DNA of 64,000 bases. Source: Metabacillus schmidteae (GTDB taxonomy: Bacteria; Bacillota; Bacilli; Bacillales; Bacillaceae). The stretch is from NCBI RefSeq assembly GCF_903166545.1, contig NZ_CAESCH010000001.1, positions 3,538,001 to 3,602,000 of the forward strand. Direction: 5' to 3'. The notes beneath the pieces were generated by a model. It made no database searches, was not told the origin of the DNA, and worked only from the letters and a program-made list of their open reading frames with translations. Positions 54,900 through 64,000 of the stretch are shown here, one piece after another (the stretch's first letter is position 1; each line of letters opens with the position of its first letter). The translations under genes and the position numbers were made by a program.

Positions 54900-55017
54900 T
54901 TTAAACCTCCCACTATTTGTTTTATCTTTTCAAGAACATCTTAAATTGATAGAATTCAAATAACAAATACCTATATTAAATAGCTCAATATACACAAAAG
55001 GCATAGGAGGTTTCGTT

Positions 55018-55914
55018 ATGGAAATTCGAATATTACGTTACTTTATTGCTGTCGCAAATCAACAAAGTATTTCTGCAGCAGCAAAATATTTACATATATC
55101 ACAACCCACATTATCGAGACAATTAAGTGACTTGGAAGCCGAATTAGGCACCTCTTTATTCATCAGAGGGAATCGAAAAATTACCTTAACAGAAGAAGGG
55201 GTATTCTTACTAATAAAAGCGAAAGAAATTGTGGGATTAGTCGATAAAACAGAAGCTAATTTTAACCAACTTGAAGAAATTATCAGCGGAGAAATATACA
55301 TCGGTGGCGGTGAAACAGAAGCAATGCATTTTATTGCCGAAACCTTAAAGGACTTACTGAAGGATCATCCAGCAATTCAATTTCATTTATACAGCGGAAA
55401 TGCAGACGATATTATGGATAAGTTAGACAGTGGATTGTTAGACTTTGGTATCGTCATCGAACCAACAGATAAGCAAAAATACGAATATATACAATTACCA
55501 GCTAAAGATGTTTGGGGAGTATTAATGCGTAAAGATAGTTCATTGGCAAATAAACCATCGATACAACCAGCGGATTTACTAGATAAGCCTTTAATAATCT
55601 CTCGTCAAACAACTGTCGATAACGAGCTATCCGGATGGTTTGGACAGAATGTTAAAGATTTAAATATTACTGGAACGTATAACTTACTTTATAACGCTGC
55701 ACGAATGGTAGAAAAAAATCTTGGATATGCCTTGTGTTTAGATAAACTTATTAACACATCAGGAGATAGCAAACTTTGCTTTAAACCTCTGAACCCTAAA
55801 TTACAAGCAGGATTAAATATTATTTGGAAAAAACATCAAGTGTTCTCAAATGCAGCAAGTAAATTTTTAGATCAAATTAGATATAATATTGAAAAGTATA
55901 ATCAAAATTCCTAA
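55018..55914 (+). CDS. LysR-family transcriptional regulator
   Basis: A 298-residue LysR regulator: N-terminal winged helix (SISAAAKYLHISQPTLSRQL at residues ~17-36) and a periplasmic-binding-protein-like effector domain (GEIYIGGGETEAMHFIAETL onward). A GGAGG site precedes the ATG. It is divergent from the small gene at 54899 and separated from it by 118 bases, where its operator should lie. Targets may be the acetyltransferase/cyclophilin-like genes, as in related clusters with reductases. Confidence 0.9.
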   Translation: MEIRILRYFIAVANQQSISAAAKYLHISQPTLSRQLSDLEAELGTSLFIRGNRKITLTEEGVFLLIKAKEIVGLVDKTEANFNQLEEIISGEIYIGGGETEAMHFIAETLKDLLKDHPAIQFHLYSGNADDIMDKLDSGLLDFGIVIEPTDKQKYEYIQLPAKDVWGVLMRKDSSLANKPSIQPADLLDKPLIISRQTTVDNELSGWFGQNVKDLNITGTYNLLYNAARMVEKNLGYALCLDKLINTSGDSKLCFKPLNPKLQAGLNIIWKKHQVFSNAASKFLDQIRYNIEKYNQNS

Positions 55915-56132
55915 TCGTAAAATTTCAATTTTAGCTATAATTAAATCCGTTTCAAATCCTCCCATTATGTTATTTTTTTGGAATAACTCAGGCGATTGCT
56001 CATTTATAACACAATTTAAAAATTCTTTATATTCTTCCTTCCAAGTAACCAAGAGGGGGGCTATCCCTTAAGTGGATAAAGATAACATTAAAACAAATAC
56101 TATCAATACAAGTTAAAAAAGGAGGAATAAAC

Positions 56133-56360
56133 TTGAGAGTTTTTTTTGTAGCATTCTTCATTTTGTTCTTAACAACATTGACAAATGTTACCATTGACCT
56201 TATTGGTGGTGATACACTGTTCGAAGCATTAACTACTCTACAAAAAACATTTAATATTATTGGAGCCGGGGAATATGTCATGTTAACATTTCTAGTCTTC
56301 ATTATTATTGGCAATCAAATCTACCAGTATCTGAAAAATAAAAATCAACAAAAAGCTTAA
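56133..56360 (+). CDS. Small two-helix membrane protein, candidate germinant receptor D subunit
   Basis: A 75-residue protein with two hydrophobic helices (residues ~2-19 and ~46-65) and a basic C-terminus (YLKNKNQQKA). It starts at a TTG 7 bases after GGAGG. It runs tail to tail with the gerAB-like gene, the two stop codons overlapping by four bases. Small two-helix D subunits of about this size are encoded in or next to many ger receptor operons in Bacillus and modulate germination; position and topology support that role here, though sequence alone is not decisive. Confidence 0.6.
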   Translation: MRVFFVAFFILFLTTLTNVTIDLIGGDTLFEALTTLQKTFNIIGAGEYVMLTFLVFIIIGNQIYQYLKNKNQQKA

Positions 56361-57457
56361 TTCTTTTTTTGTTTTAAATGATTACGAATCATTGATACAA
56401 TTAACAATAGTACTGGGAAATACAAAAAAACTGGAAAAACAAGCGGTCGTAACCCCTCTTTCCCTTCTGCCATATATCCGGAAAAGTTAGTCGCTACTGT
56501 CATAGCCGAAAAGATAATAATTCCTCCGACCGGTAACAAAATCTGCTGATGATTTTTCAACTTAAATAAGTCGACTATTCCAATGACAGCTCCATATATA
56601 AAAAGCGATCCTTTGAAGAATACAGTAATTAACATCGTAAACACAACAATTGCATCGAGTCTTTGAATAAATTCCAGCAGATTGACCTTTCCGATTGTCG
56701 CTAGTGTAGGAAAGGTGGTTCGTTCCATGACATCAACGCCTAGAACCGCGATATTTAAACTAGCTGTCCAGCTTAATACAAGTCCACTTAACAATAAGGC
56801 AGACATCCAAACTTTTTTTACTGAACCAGACTTATTTAGATAAGGAAGTAGCATGGTAAAAACAACCATTTCCCCAAATGGAAAATGAGCTGATTCTAAA
56901 ACAGCAGTTGATAAGATCGGCTTCCACCCATTCTCTAGAAAGGGCCTCAAATTATGCAACTCAAAATTTCCAGAAACAAGGATAAAAAAATTCCCGGCAA
57001 CTCCTAACAAAAACAATATGATAATAAAAACCTCCGCTGTTCTTGCTAACACTTCAATTCCCTGGTAGAGAACATAACAAATGACGAGGACGAATGAGAT
57101 TTGAATTGTTAAGAGCGGTGTTTCAGTCATAGTGGATGAAACAAGCAATTCACTAAAGTCACGAACCTGTCGAGTTGCAATTTGCAAAAAATAGAGAACA
57201 TAAAATAAACCGATTATCCACCCTAAATATTTTCCTAGTATTTCCCTTGCATAGCCAGTAATAGGTAGCTTCGGATAGTAACAAAATAACCGATAGTAAA
57301 TAAAAAATAAGCCGACTCCTAAAGACATTCCTAAAAGGATGGCAAGCCAAGCATCTTTTTTTGCAACTATACCATAACTTACGACCACTGCTGTCCCTAG
57401 ATTAAACATAAACATCATGGCAAATAATTGAATTCCGCTAACCTTGGCTTTTTCCAT
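56357..57457 (-). CDS. Spore germination protein, GerAB/endospore permease type
   Basis: A 366-residue B subunit of a germinant receptor, with ~10 hydrophobic helices and the amino-acid-permease-like fold (GIQLFAMMFMFNLGTAVVVSYG at the start). B subunits bind the germinant. The frame is open to 57481 (TTG, ATG), but the ribosome site AAAGGA and the family start pattern MEKAKVSG favour the ATG at 57457. It is the third gene of the A-C-B unit; the usual gerA order is A-B-C, so here B and C are swapped. It overlaps the D-like gene at its 3' end. Confidence 0.87.
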   Translation of the reverse strand: MEKAKVSGIQLFAMMFMFNLGTAVVVSYGIVAKKDAWLAILLGMSLGVGLFFIYYRLFCYYPKLPITGYAREILGKYLGWIIGLFYVLYFLQIATRQVRDFSELLVSSTMTETPLLTIQISFVLVICYVLYQGIEVLARTAEVFIIILFLLGVAGNFFILVSGNFELHNLRPFLENGWKPILSTAVLESAHFPFGEMVVFTMLLPYLNKSGSVKKVWMSALLLSGLVLSWTASLNIAVLGVDVMERTTFPTLATIGKVNLLEFIQRLDAIVVFTMLITVFFKGSLFIYGAVIGIVDLFKLKNHQQILLPVGGIIIFSAMTVATNFSGYMAEGKEGLRPLVFPVFLYFPVLLLIVSMIRNHLKQKKN

Positions 57458-57486
57458 CTCCAGCAATTCCTTTCTCATCAATTGTC

Positions 57487-58707
57487 TTATTTTATATACG
57501 ATTTGACTTTCATTCCAGTCCGTCGGATTGTTGCATTAACTTCTACGTTAACTATTGATTGCGGAAATATTTCTTCTTCCCATTTATCTTTTATTTTTTT
57601 CCAATAGTTTTTTTTCTCAATGTTGACATATTCCCCAAATCCGAAGACATCACTTTTTTCCTCTTGTAGAGTTTTTATTGCCAATTGAACCTCTTCTTTA
57701 ATTTCATTTCTCAACTGCTTTTCTAACTCTTTAATAGTTTCATCCTTATCAAGCTCCAATGAACAATGCGTTTCCGACACAGCCCCTTCTGCATTTATTT
57801 TAATAGTCATTACTGGTTTATTTTTTTTGACTTTAGCCTTTATAATAGTTTCTGCACGTCCAATATCAATTGCAACAGCATCTTTTTTATCAGGGCAATC
57901 TAGGTTCATCACTGTCTCTTCCATTTCATTATTGACCCACACCACACCACGGGCAGGGTTTCCTTCCAACCATTTTTCCAGTTTACCTTCTCTGATAATC
58001 GCAAGTCCTTTTATTTCTAACTTCGTACTCTGGGAAATTTCCTGCATATTTGCTGTTTGATTCCCCTTTTCTACATTTCCATTAATCTCGATCCCTGTAA
58101 TGGCTGCACTTCCTTCTCCTAATTTCATAATCGCCTGATCAGCACGAGTACTTGGATACTCTCCCCATATTTCTTTAGAAGATTGTAAGCTCCCTTCAAT
58201 TTTTGCTGAAGGTATAGGTCTTAATGAAGTTGAGATTTTTAAAGCATCTTCCGCTGTATGACCTTTTACAATTAAAACTGGAAAGAGTACCCGGAATTTC
58301 GGATCACGTTCAATCACATCAAATAGCTCATCAATTCCCTCTTTGGCCAGTTCCTCGCCTATTAGCATGATTTGAATATGCGGAAAAAAAAGTTCTGCTG
58401 GTGCCTCATTTGAAATTTTCCTTAACGCTTCCTTTAATGTACTGCCAGTTTCTGAATAAGTGGTAACTGGTGAAGATTGTACATTACCACCTTGTTGTCC
58501 ACCTGAGACGATACTAGGATTAATAATTTGAACCGTTAATCGAAATCGGTTTTCAGGATCATCTCCTCCCTTATCAATCCCTATGCCTGATATAATACTA
58601 AAATCTTGTAATTCATTACTGTCCCAACATCCTGATATGAAGAGAATAGATAAAATACAAAGAAATATCTTATATGACTTCTGTAGGAATAAAGTTTTCA
58701 TAATCAT
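57487..58707 (-). CDS. Spore germination lipoprotein, Ger(x)C family
   Basis: A 406-residue C subunit. The lipobox is FISGCWD with the invariant GCWD start of mature Ger(x)C proteins, and ISGIGIDKG follows. Three-domain architecture fits the length. Its ATG overlaps the gerAA stop by four bases (ATGA). It would be anchored to the spore inner membrane together with the A and B subunits. Confidence 0.92.
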   Translation of the reverse strand: MIMKTLFLQKSYKIFLCILSILFISGCWDSNELQDFSIISGIGIDKGGDDPENRFRLTVQIINPSIVSGGQQGGNVQSSPVTTYSETGSTLKEALRKISNEAPAELFFPHIQIMLIGEELAKEGIDELFDVIERDPKFRVLFPVLIVKGHTAEDALKISTSLRPIPSAKIEGSLQSSKEIWGEYPSTRADQAIMKLGEGSAAITGIEINGNVEKGNQTANMQEISQSTKLEIKGLAIIREGKLEKWLEGNPARGVVWVNNEMEETVMNLDCPDKKDAVAIDIGRAETIIKAKVKKNKPVMTIKINAEGAVSETHCSLELDKDETIKELEKQLRNEIKEEVQLAIKTLQEEKSDVFGFGEYVNIEKKNYWKKIKDKWEEEIFPQSIVNVEVNATIRRTGMKVKSYIK

Positions 58708-60299
58708 TCAGTTCCTTCTCCAAATGGTCCATCTTTTTTTGTATTTAATCTATTTGATTTCTTCTGACTAATAAGACGGGGACGTTTTTTCATAAATGGT
58801 TTTGGTAGCCGCAAAATCGCATCTTTTTGGTCCGCAACAATAAAGGGAGCAAAGGGAGCTAAATATGGTATACCGAATGATCGTATGCTTACTGTATGAC
58901 TAACCAATAAAATGACTCCTAGACCAATACCGTAAAGTCCAAACGTACTGGCCAAAAGCATCATAATAAAACGCAGCAAACGAACAGCATCTGTCATTGA
59001 ATAATGAGGAATTGTAAAACTTGCAATGGCTGTTGCCGCTACTACAATCACCATTGCACTGGAAACAATTCCAGCAGAAACAGCTGCTTCCCCTAATACT
59101 AATGCACCTACAATTGATACCGCCTGTCCAACAGGTCGAGGCATCCGGATCCCTGCTTCTCTCAATACCTCAAATGTAAATTCCATTAATAATGCCTCAA
59201 TAATGACCGGAAATGGAATGGCCTGACGCTGCGCAGCAAGATTAATAAGTAAAGGTGTTGGAATTAGCTCCGGATGAAAAGAAATAAATGCAATAAAAAG
59301 GGATGGTCCTAAAAGCGTTATTAGAAAAGAAATAATCCGAATGAACCGCAAAAAAACACTAATATTCCATCGTAAGTAATAATCTTCAGCCGTTTGAAAA
59401 AATTGATTCCATGTAGCTGGAACTATTAAAGGTATAGGTGTTCCATCTACAAAAATAGCGATCCGTCCCTCTAACAAATTACCAGAAACAACATCAGGCC
59501 GTTCAGTTGTCATGATGGTTGGCCATGGTGTTAAGAAATCATCAGCAATCCATTCCTCAATGGTATTTGAACCTTGAATTTCATCTACATCGATCTTTTC
59601 TAACCGTTCCCTTACTTCATTAATAAGTTTTTCATTTGCAATCCCGTTTATATACATAACACCTATATCTGTTTGTGTGATATTTCCAAGTTTCCTTGTT
59701 TCAAGCCAAACATTGGGACTTTTTATTCGACGGCGAATCAACGAGGTATTTGTAATTATCGACTCTGTAAAACTCTCTTTAGGTCCTCGAACTGAATTTT
59801 CTGTCGTTGGCTCTTGTATTGATCTAAGTTCTCCACCTTGCGAAGCACAGGCAAAAGCCTGATTACATCCATCAATAAGCACGATTGTTTGACCAGTTAA
59901 TAGTAAAGATAAAAGCTTTTTTAAATCTATTGCGTCTTCAACATGTGTTACTGACAAAAGATGATCTTTTACATAAGCACCTATCAGATCTGGGGTCCAA
60001 TCCCCTTCTTTATTTTCAACAACATTCGTGTCAGCCAAAAGCTTTTCAATAACTAAATTTCCCATTAGATCTTTATCCGTTAATCCATTTAAATAAATTG
60101 TTGCAACCTTATGGATAAGTGGTTTTCCCATTTCAAATTCCCGTACAATTAAATCATCACTATAACCCATTGCTTCTCTAACTTTTCCTATATTATCCTC
60201 TAATGAAGGACTGAGATCGTATTCAATCGAGGAAGAATCCGTTTCATCATTAAATACATTTTGTGTTTTCTTCTTGAATATACGGCCCCATGTATTCAT
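58704..60299 (-). CDS. Spore germination protein, GerAA type
   Basis: A 531-residue A subunit. The hydrophilic N-terminal half includes DGCNQAFACASQGGELRSI and GPKESFTESIITNTSLIRRR, hallmark blocks of the GerA family; the C-terminal part (~residues 300-480) has 4-5 membrane helices (PHYSMTDAVRLLRFIMMLLA). It is the first gene of the receptor operon, with GGAG ~8 bases before the ATG. The germinant cannot be predicted. Confidence 0.93.
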   Translation of the reverse strand: MNTWGRIFKKKTQNVFNDETDSSSIEYDLSPSLEDNIGKVREAMGYSDDLIVREFEMGKPLIHKVATIYLNGLTDKDLMGNLVIEKLLADTNVVENKEGDWTPDLIGAYVKDHLLSVTHVEDAIDLKKLLSLLLTGQTIVLIDGCNQAFACASQGGELRSIQEPTTENSVRGPKESFTESIITNTSLIRRRIKSPNVWLETRKLGNITQTDIGVMYINGIANEKLINEVRERLEKIDVDEIQGSNTIEEWIADDFLTPWPTIMTTERPDVVSGNLLEGRIAIFVDGTPIPLIVPATWNQFFQTAEDYYLRWNISVFLRFIRIISFLITLLGPSLFIAFISFHPELIPTPLLINLAAQRQAIPFPVIIEALLMEFTFEVLREAGIRMPRPVGQAVSIVGALVLGEAAVSAGIVSSAMVIVVAATAIASFTIPHYSMTDAVRLLRFIMMLLASTFGLYGIGLGVILLVSHTVSIRSFGIPYLAPFAPFIVADQKDAILRLPKPFMKKRPRLISQKKSNRLNTKKDGPFGEGTE

Positions 60300-60543
60300 T
60301 CATTACACTCCAAATTTTTCAGCTACAGTATTTAGTTTTTAGAGTTTCCATTTTTATATCATTCATGCATCTTTTTCCTTGAATAGTTAAAGGTAAAAGT
60401 TCAAAAGCAAAGAATTTGGACAAAAAGTGAAATCTAACAGTTTTAAGAATTTGTTTAAACAACTCAAATTGGACCTAAATCCTGATAATAATCCATTGAG
60501 ATTAGGCCCTAGAATTGTTAGATAAAGTCGATTTGTTGAATAT
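60300..60543. other. Intergenic region with the ger operon promoter
   Basis: About 245 AT-rich bases. A forespore sigma-G promoter is expected for such an operon, but I cannot point to a clear one. No gene recognised. Confidence 0.35.
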
Positions 60544-60580
60544 AAAACCAGCTATTAATGACCAATTATTAGCTGGTTTT
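60544..60580. terminator. Terminator of the biotin operon
   Basis: AAAACCAGCTA and TAGCTGGTTTT arms with a 15-base loop; TTTTTTG follows on the plus strand and TATATTC on the minus strand. It lies about 50 bases after the bioI stop. Confidence 0.8.
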
Positions 60581-60631
60581 TTGTCAAATAAACTATGATA
60601 TGATTTCATATGTGCGACCGCATAATATTAA

Positions 60632-61849
60632 TTAATCAAAGACAATATACAGTTCTTTCAATGACCTAAATCCAATTAATTTTCTCCATTGCCAATCATC
60701 AGTAGCTAGTCGGAAGTTAGGCAGTTGTTGCAAAAGTTCCTGAATGGCAACTTGTGCTTCAATACGTGCTAATGAAGCACCTAGACAAAAGTGCGGGCCA
60801 TAGCCAAAAGCAAGATGAGGATTTGGGTTGCGCGTTATATCAAGCAAATGCGGATGATTGAATTTATTCGGATCACGATTAGCAGCACCTAGGAATAGAT
60901 AGACATGCTCCCCTTTCTTAATCGTTGTTTGCTCAAGTTCAATATCATCGGATGCTATTCGTGCAGTCATCTGGGTTGGGCTCTCATAACGCAAAAACTC
61001 CTCAACAGCCACGTTGATAAGCTCGGGTTCTTCCTTTAACTTTATTAGTTGTTCAGGATGTTGTAATAAGGTGAGGATGGAATTACTAATAAGGTTTACT
61101 GTAGTCTCATGGCCGGCAATGACAAGTAAAATACATGTTGAAAGTAGTTCCTCTCTTGTTAATTTGCCCCCATCTGTTACCTCCTTACTTAATAGGGTGA
61201 TTAGGTCATCTTTTGGATTAAGCACTCGCATTTCTATAAGCTTATTAAAATAGGCTGATGCCTTGATCATTGAATCATTTCCAGTTCTTAACCCTTCTCT
61301 TGAACGGGTAAAATCAACTGTTTGAATTAAGCTTGCAGCTAGTTCTTTAAATTGTTTTCGTTCTTCTGCTGGTACTCCGAGTATGTTGGCGATAATGAGG
61401 CTTGCTAATGGAAAAGCATACTCTGAAACAAGGTCCACTCTATTCCTTTTTTTAATGCAATCAAGTAAATCAAGAACCGCTTCTCTTATATAAGGGCGAA
61501 AATACTCCACAGCGTTAGATGTAAACCCATTGCTAATCAACCTTCTTAACCGCATATGGTCAGGTTGATTCTTAAAAAGCACCATATCATTTTGTATGTT
61601 TTTCAACTCCTCATATTTTTTTGTAGATTGAGGCAGGGGGATCCGATTTTTAAATCTGGAATCCTTAAGAATCATAAGTACCTCATCATATCCGGTTACA
61701 TACCAGCCCGGATTTTTTAATAAACTCCCCCAGCATATTGGATGCACGGAACGCAGCTTATCGTAAAATGGATAGGGTTTGCTTAAAAATTCTGTAGAAG
61801 TAAAGGAAAATGGAATGGCAGTTCCTTCCGCTTGCTTTTGATTTAACAT
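60632..61849 (-). CDS. bioI: Cytochrome P450 BioI, pimeloyl-ACP forming
   Basis: A 405-residue P450. The oxygen-binding I-helix reads VIAGHETTVN, the ExxR motif lies in EEFLRYES, and the haem-thiolate loop is FGYGPHFCLGASLARIE. Many blocks coincide with Bacillus subtilis BioI (AASLIQTVDFTRSR, RYESPTQMTARIAS, LLGAANRDP), which cleaves fatty-acyl-ACP to make pimeloyl-ACP for biotin. A GTG at 61873 has no ribosome site; the ATG at 61849 has GAGGGGA ~12 bases upstream and is preferred, with modest certainty. It follows bioD directly; no bioB lies between. Confidence 0.9.
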   Translation of the reverse strand: MLNQKQAEGTAIPFSFTSTEFLSKPYPFYDKLRSVHPICWGSLLKNPGWYVTGYDEVLMILKDSRFKNRIPLPQSTKKYEELKNIQNDMVLFKNQPDHMRLRRLISNGFTSNAVEYFRPYIREAVLDLLDCIKKRNRVDLVSEYAFPLASLIIANILGVPAEERKQFKELAASLIQTVDFTRSREGLRTGNDSMIKASAYFNKLIEMRVLNPKDDLITLLSKEVTDGGKLTREELLSTCILLVIAGHETTVNLISNSILTLLQHPEQLIKLKEEPELINVAVEEFLRYESPTQMTARIASDDIELEQTTIKKGEHVYLFLGAANRDPNKFNHPHLLDITRNPNPHLAFGYGPHFCLGASLARIEAQVAIQELLQQLPNFRLATDDWQWRKLIGFRSLKELYIVFD

Positions 61850-61898
61850 GTCTTCTATCTGTCCCCTCTCCACTTTTTTTCTATGTATCTATCAAATT

Positions 61899-63735
<1,837 letters not shown>

Positions 63736-63742
<7 letters not shown>

Positions 63743-64000
63743 GTGGTTACCTCATTTATTGCATGTTTCATAATCGTGACCATTGCTTTAAGTTCACTGT
63801 TTGAACTAGCAAGCGGTGGCATAAATACGATCACATCACCTAGTGGTCTCGTGAGCATGCCAAGCTCTCTCATTTTTAATGAAACGTGATATCCCATGCG
63901 TTTTTCTGCAGGAAAAGGTTTTTTTGTTACTTTAGATTGAACAAGTTCTATTCCACACATAAAACCCAGCTGCCTGATTTCTCCAACATGAGGGTGTGAA
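63736..64000 (-). CDS. bioA: Adenosylmethionine-8-amino-7-oxononanoate transaminase (C-terminal part)
   Basis: The last ~87 codons of Bio[21 protein letters not shown], then [19 protein letters not shown], both characteristic of this class III aminotransferase. The gene runs off the right edge, so the operon promoter and any bioW or BirA site are outside the window. Confidence 0.92.

Overview
The window looks like a chromosomal stretch from a low-GC, endospore-forming Bacillaceae. The evidence is the AT-rich base use, strong GGAGG ribosome sites, a three-gene spore germinant receptor operon, and a Bacillus-type biotin operon with the P450 BioI. Almost every gene lies on the minus strand. No rRNA, tRNA, CRISPR array or intact transposase was recognised.

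Region by region. (1) 1-2566: the end of an SDR oxidoreductase and a GH43 beta-xylosidase-like enzyme. (2) 3149-12526: a gene set matching the protocatechuate 2,3-cleavage (pra) pathway of Paenibacillus sp. JJ-1b. It has 4-hydroxybenzoate 3-hydroxylase, a class III ring-cleavage dioxygenase, a decarboxylase, a semialdehyde dehydrogenase, tautomerase, decarboxylase, hydratase, aldolase and acylating acetaldehyde dehydrogenase, plus an IclR regulator. Here it is split into three transcription units. (3) 12769-20276: a second aromatic or heteroaromatic cluster of unknown substrate (lipoprotein metallo-hydrolase, MFS carrier, flavin monooxygenase, cyclase-family hydrolase, FAH-family enzyme, C-C hydrolase-like protein, type I extradiol dioxygenase). 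(4) 20378-41218: a glycoside catabolism locus with two pairs of C-glycoside-deglycosidase-like subunits (TIM barrel plus DUF6379 protein), three Gfo/Idh/MocA oxidoreductases (two almost identical), two further TIM-barrel isomerases, a ROK kinase, three sugar or drug-type carriers, two AraC paralogues and an AraC-GH39 fusion regulator whose glycosidase domain lacks the acid/base residue. (5) 41406-52288: secreted GH3 and GH2 glycosidases, a TRAP transporter (dctPQM) and two paralogous AraC regulators. (6) 52480-56360: debris and small genes (an AraC remnant, an alcohol dehydrogenase remnant, a cyclophilin-like lipoprotein, a sugar acetyltransferase, a LysR regulator). (7) 56133-60299: a gerA-type receptor operon facing a small two-helix protein that resembles the receptor D subunit. 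(8) 60632-64000: bioA-F-D-I with no bioB between bioD and bioI.

How it may work together (inference): secreted glycosidases and the carriers bring in plant-derived glycosides. The oxidoreductase plus TIM-barrel/DUF6379 modules would oxidise the sugar at C3 and release the aglycone by elimination. The neighbouring ring-cleavage clusters could then consume phenolic aglycones. The locus also shows active turnover: duplicated genes, duplicated regulators, several decayed remnants (MCP, GH39, AraC, alcohol dehydrogenase, LysR) and small repeat elements.
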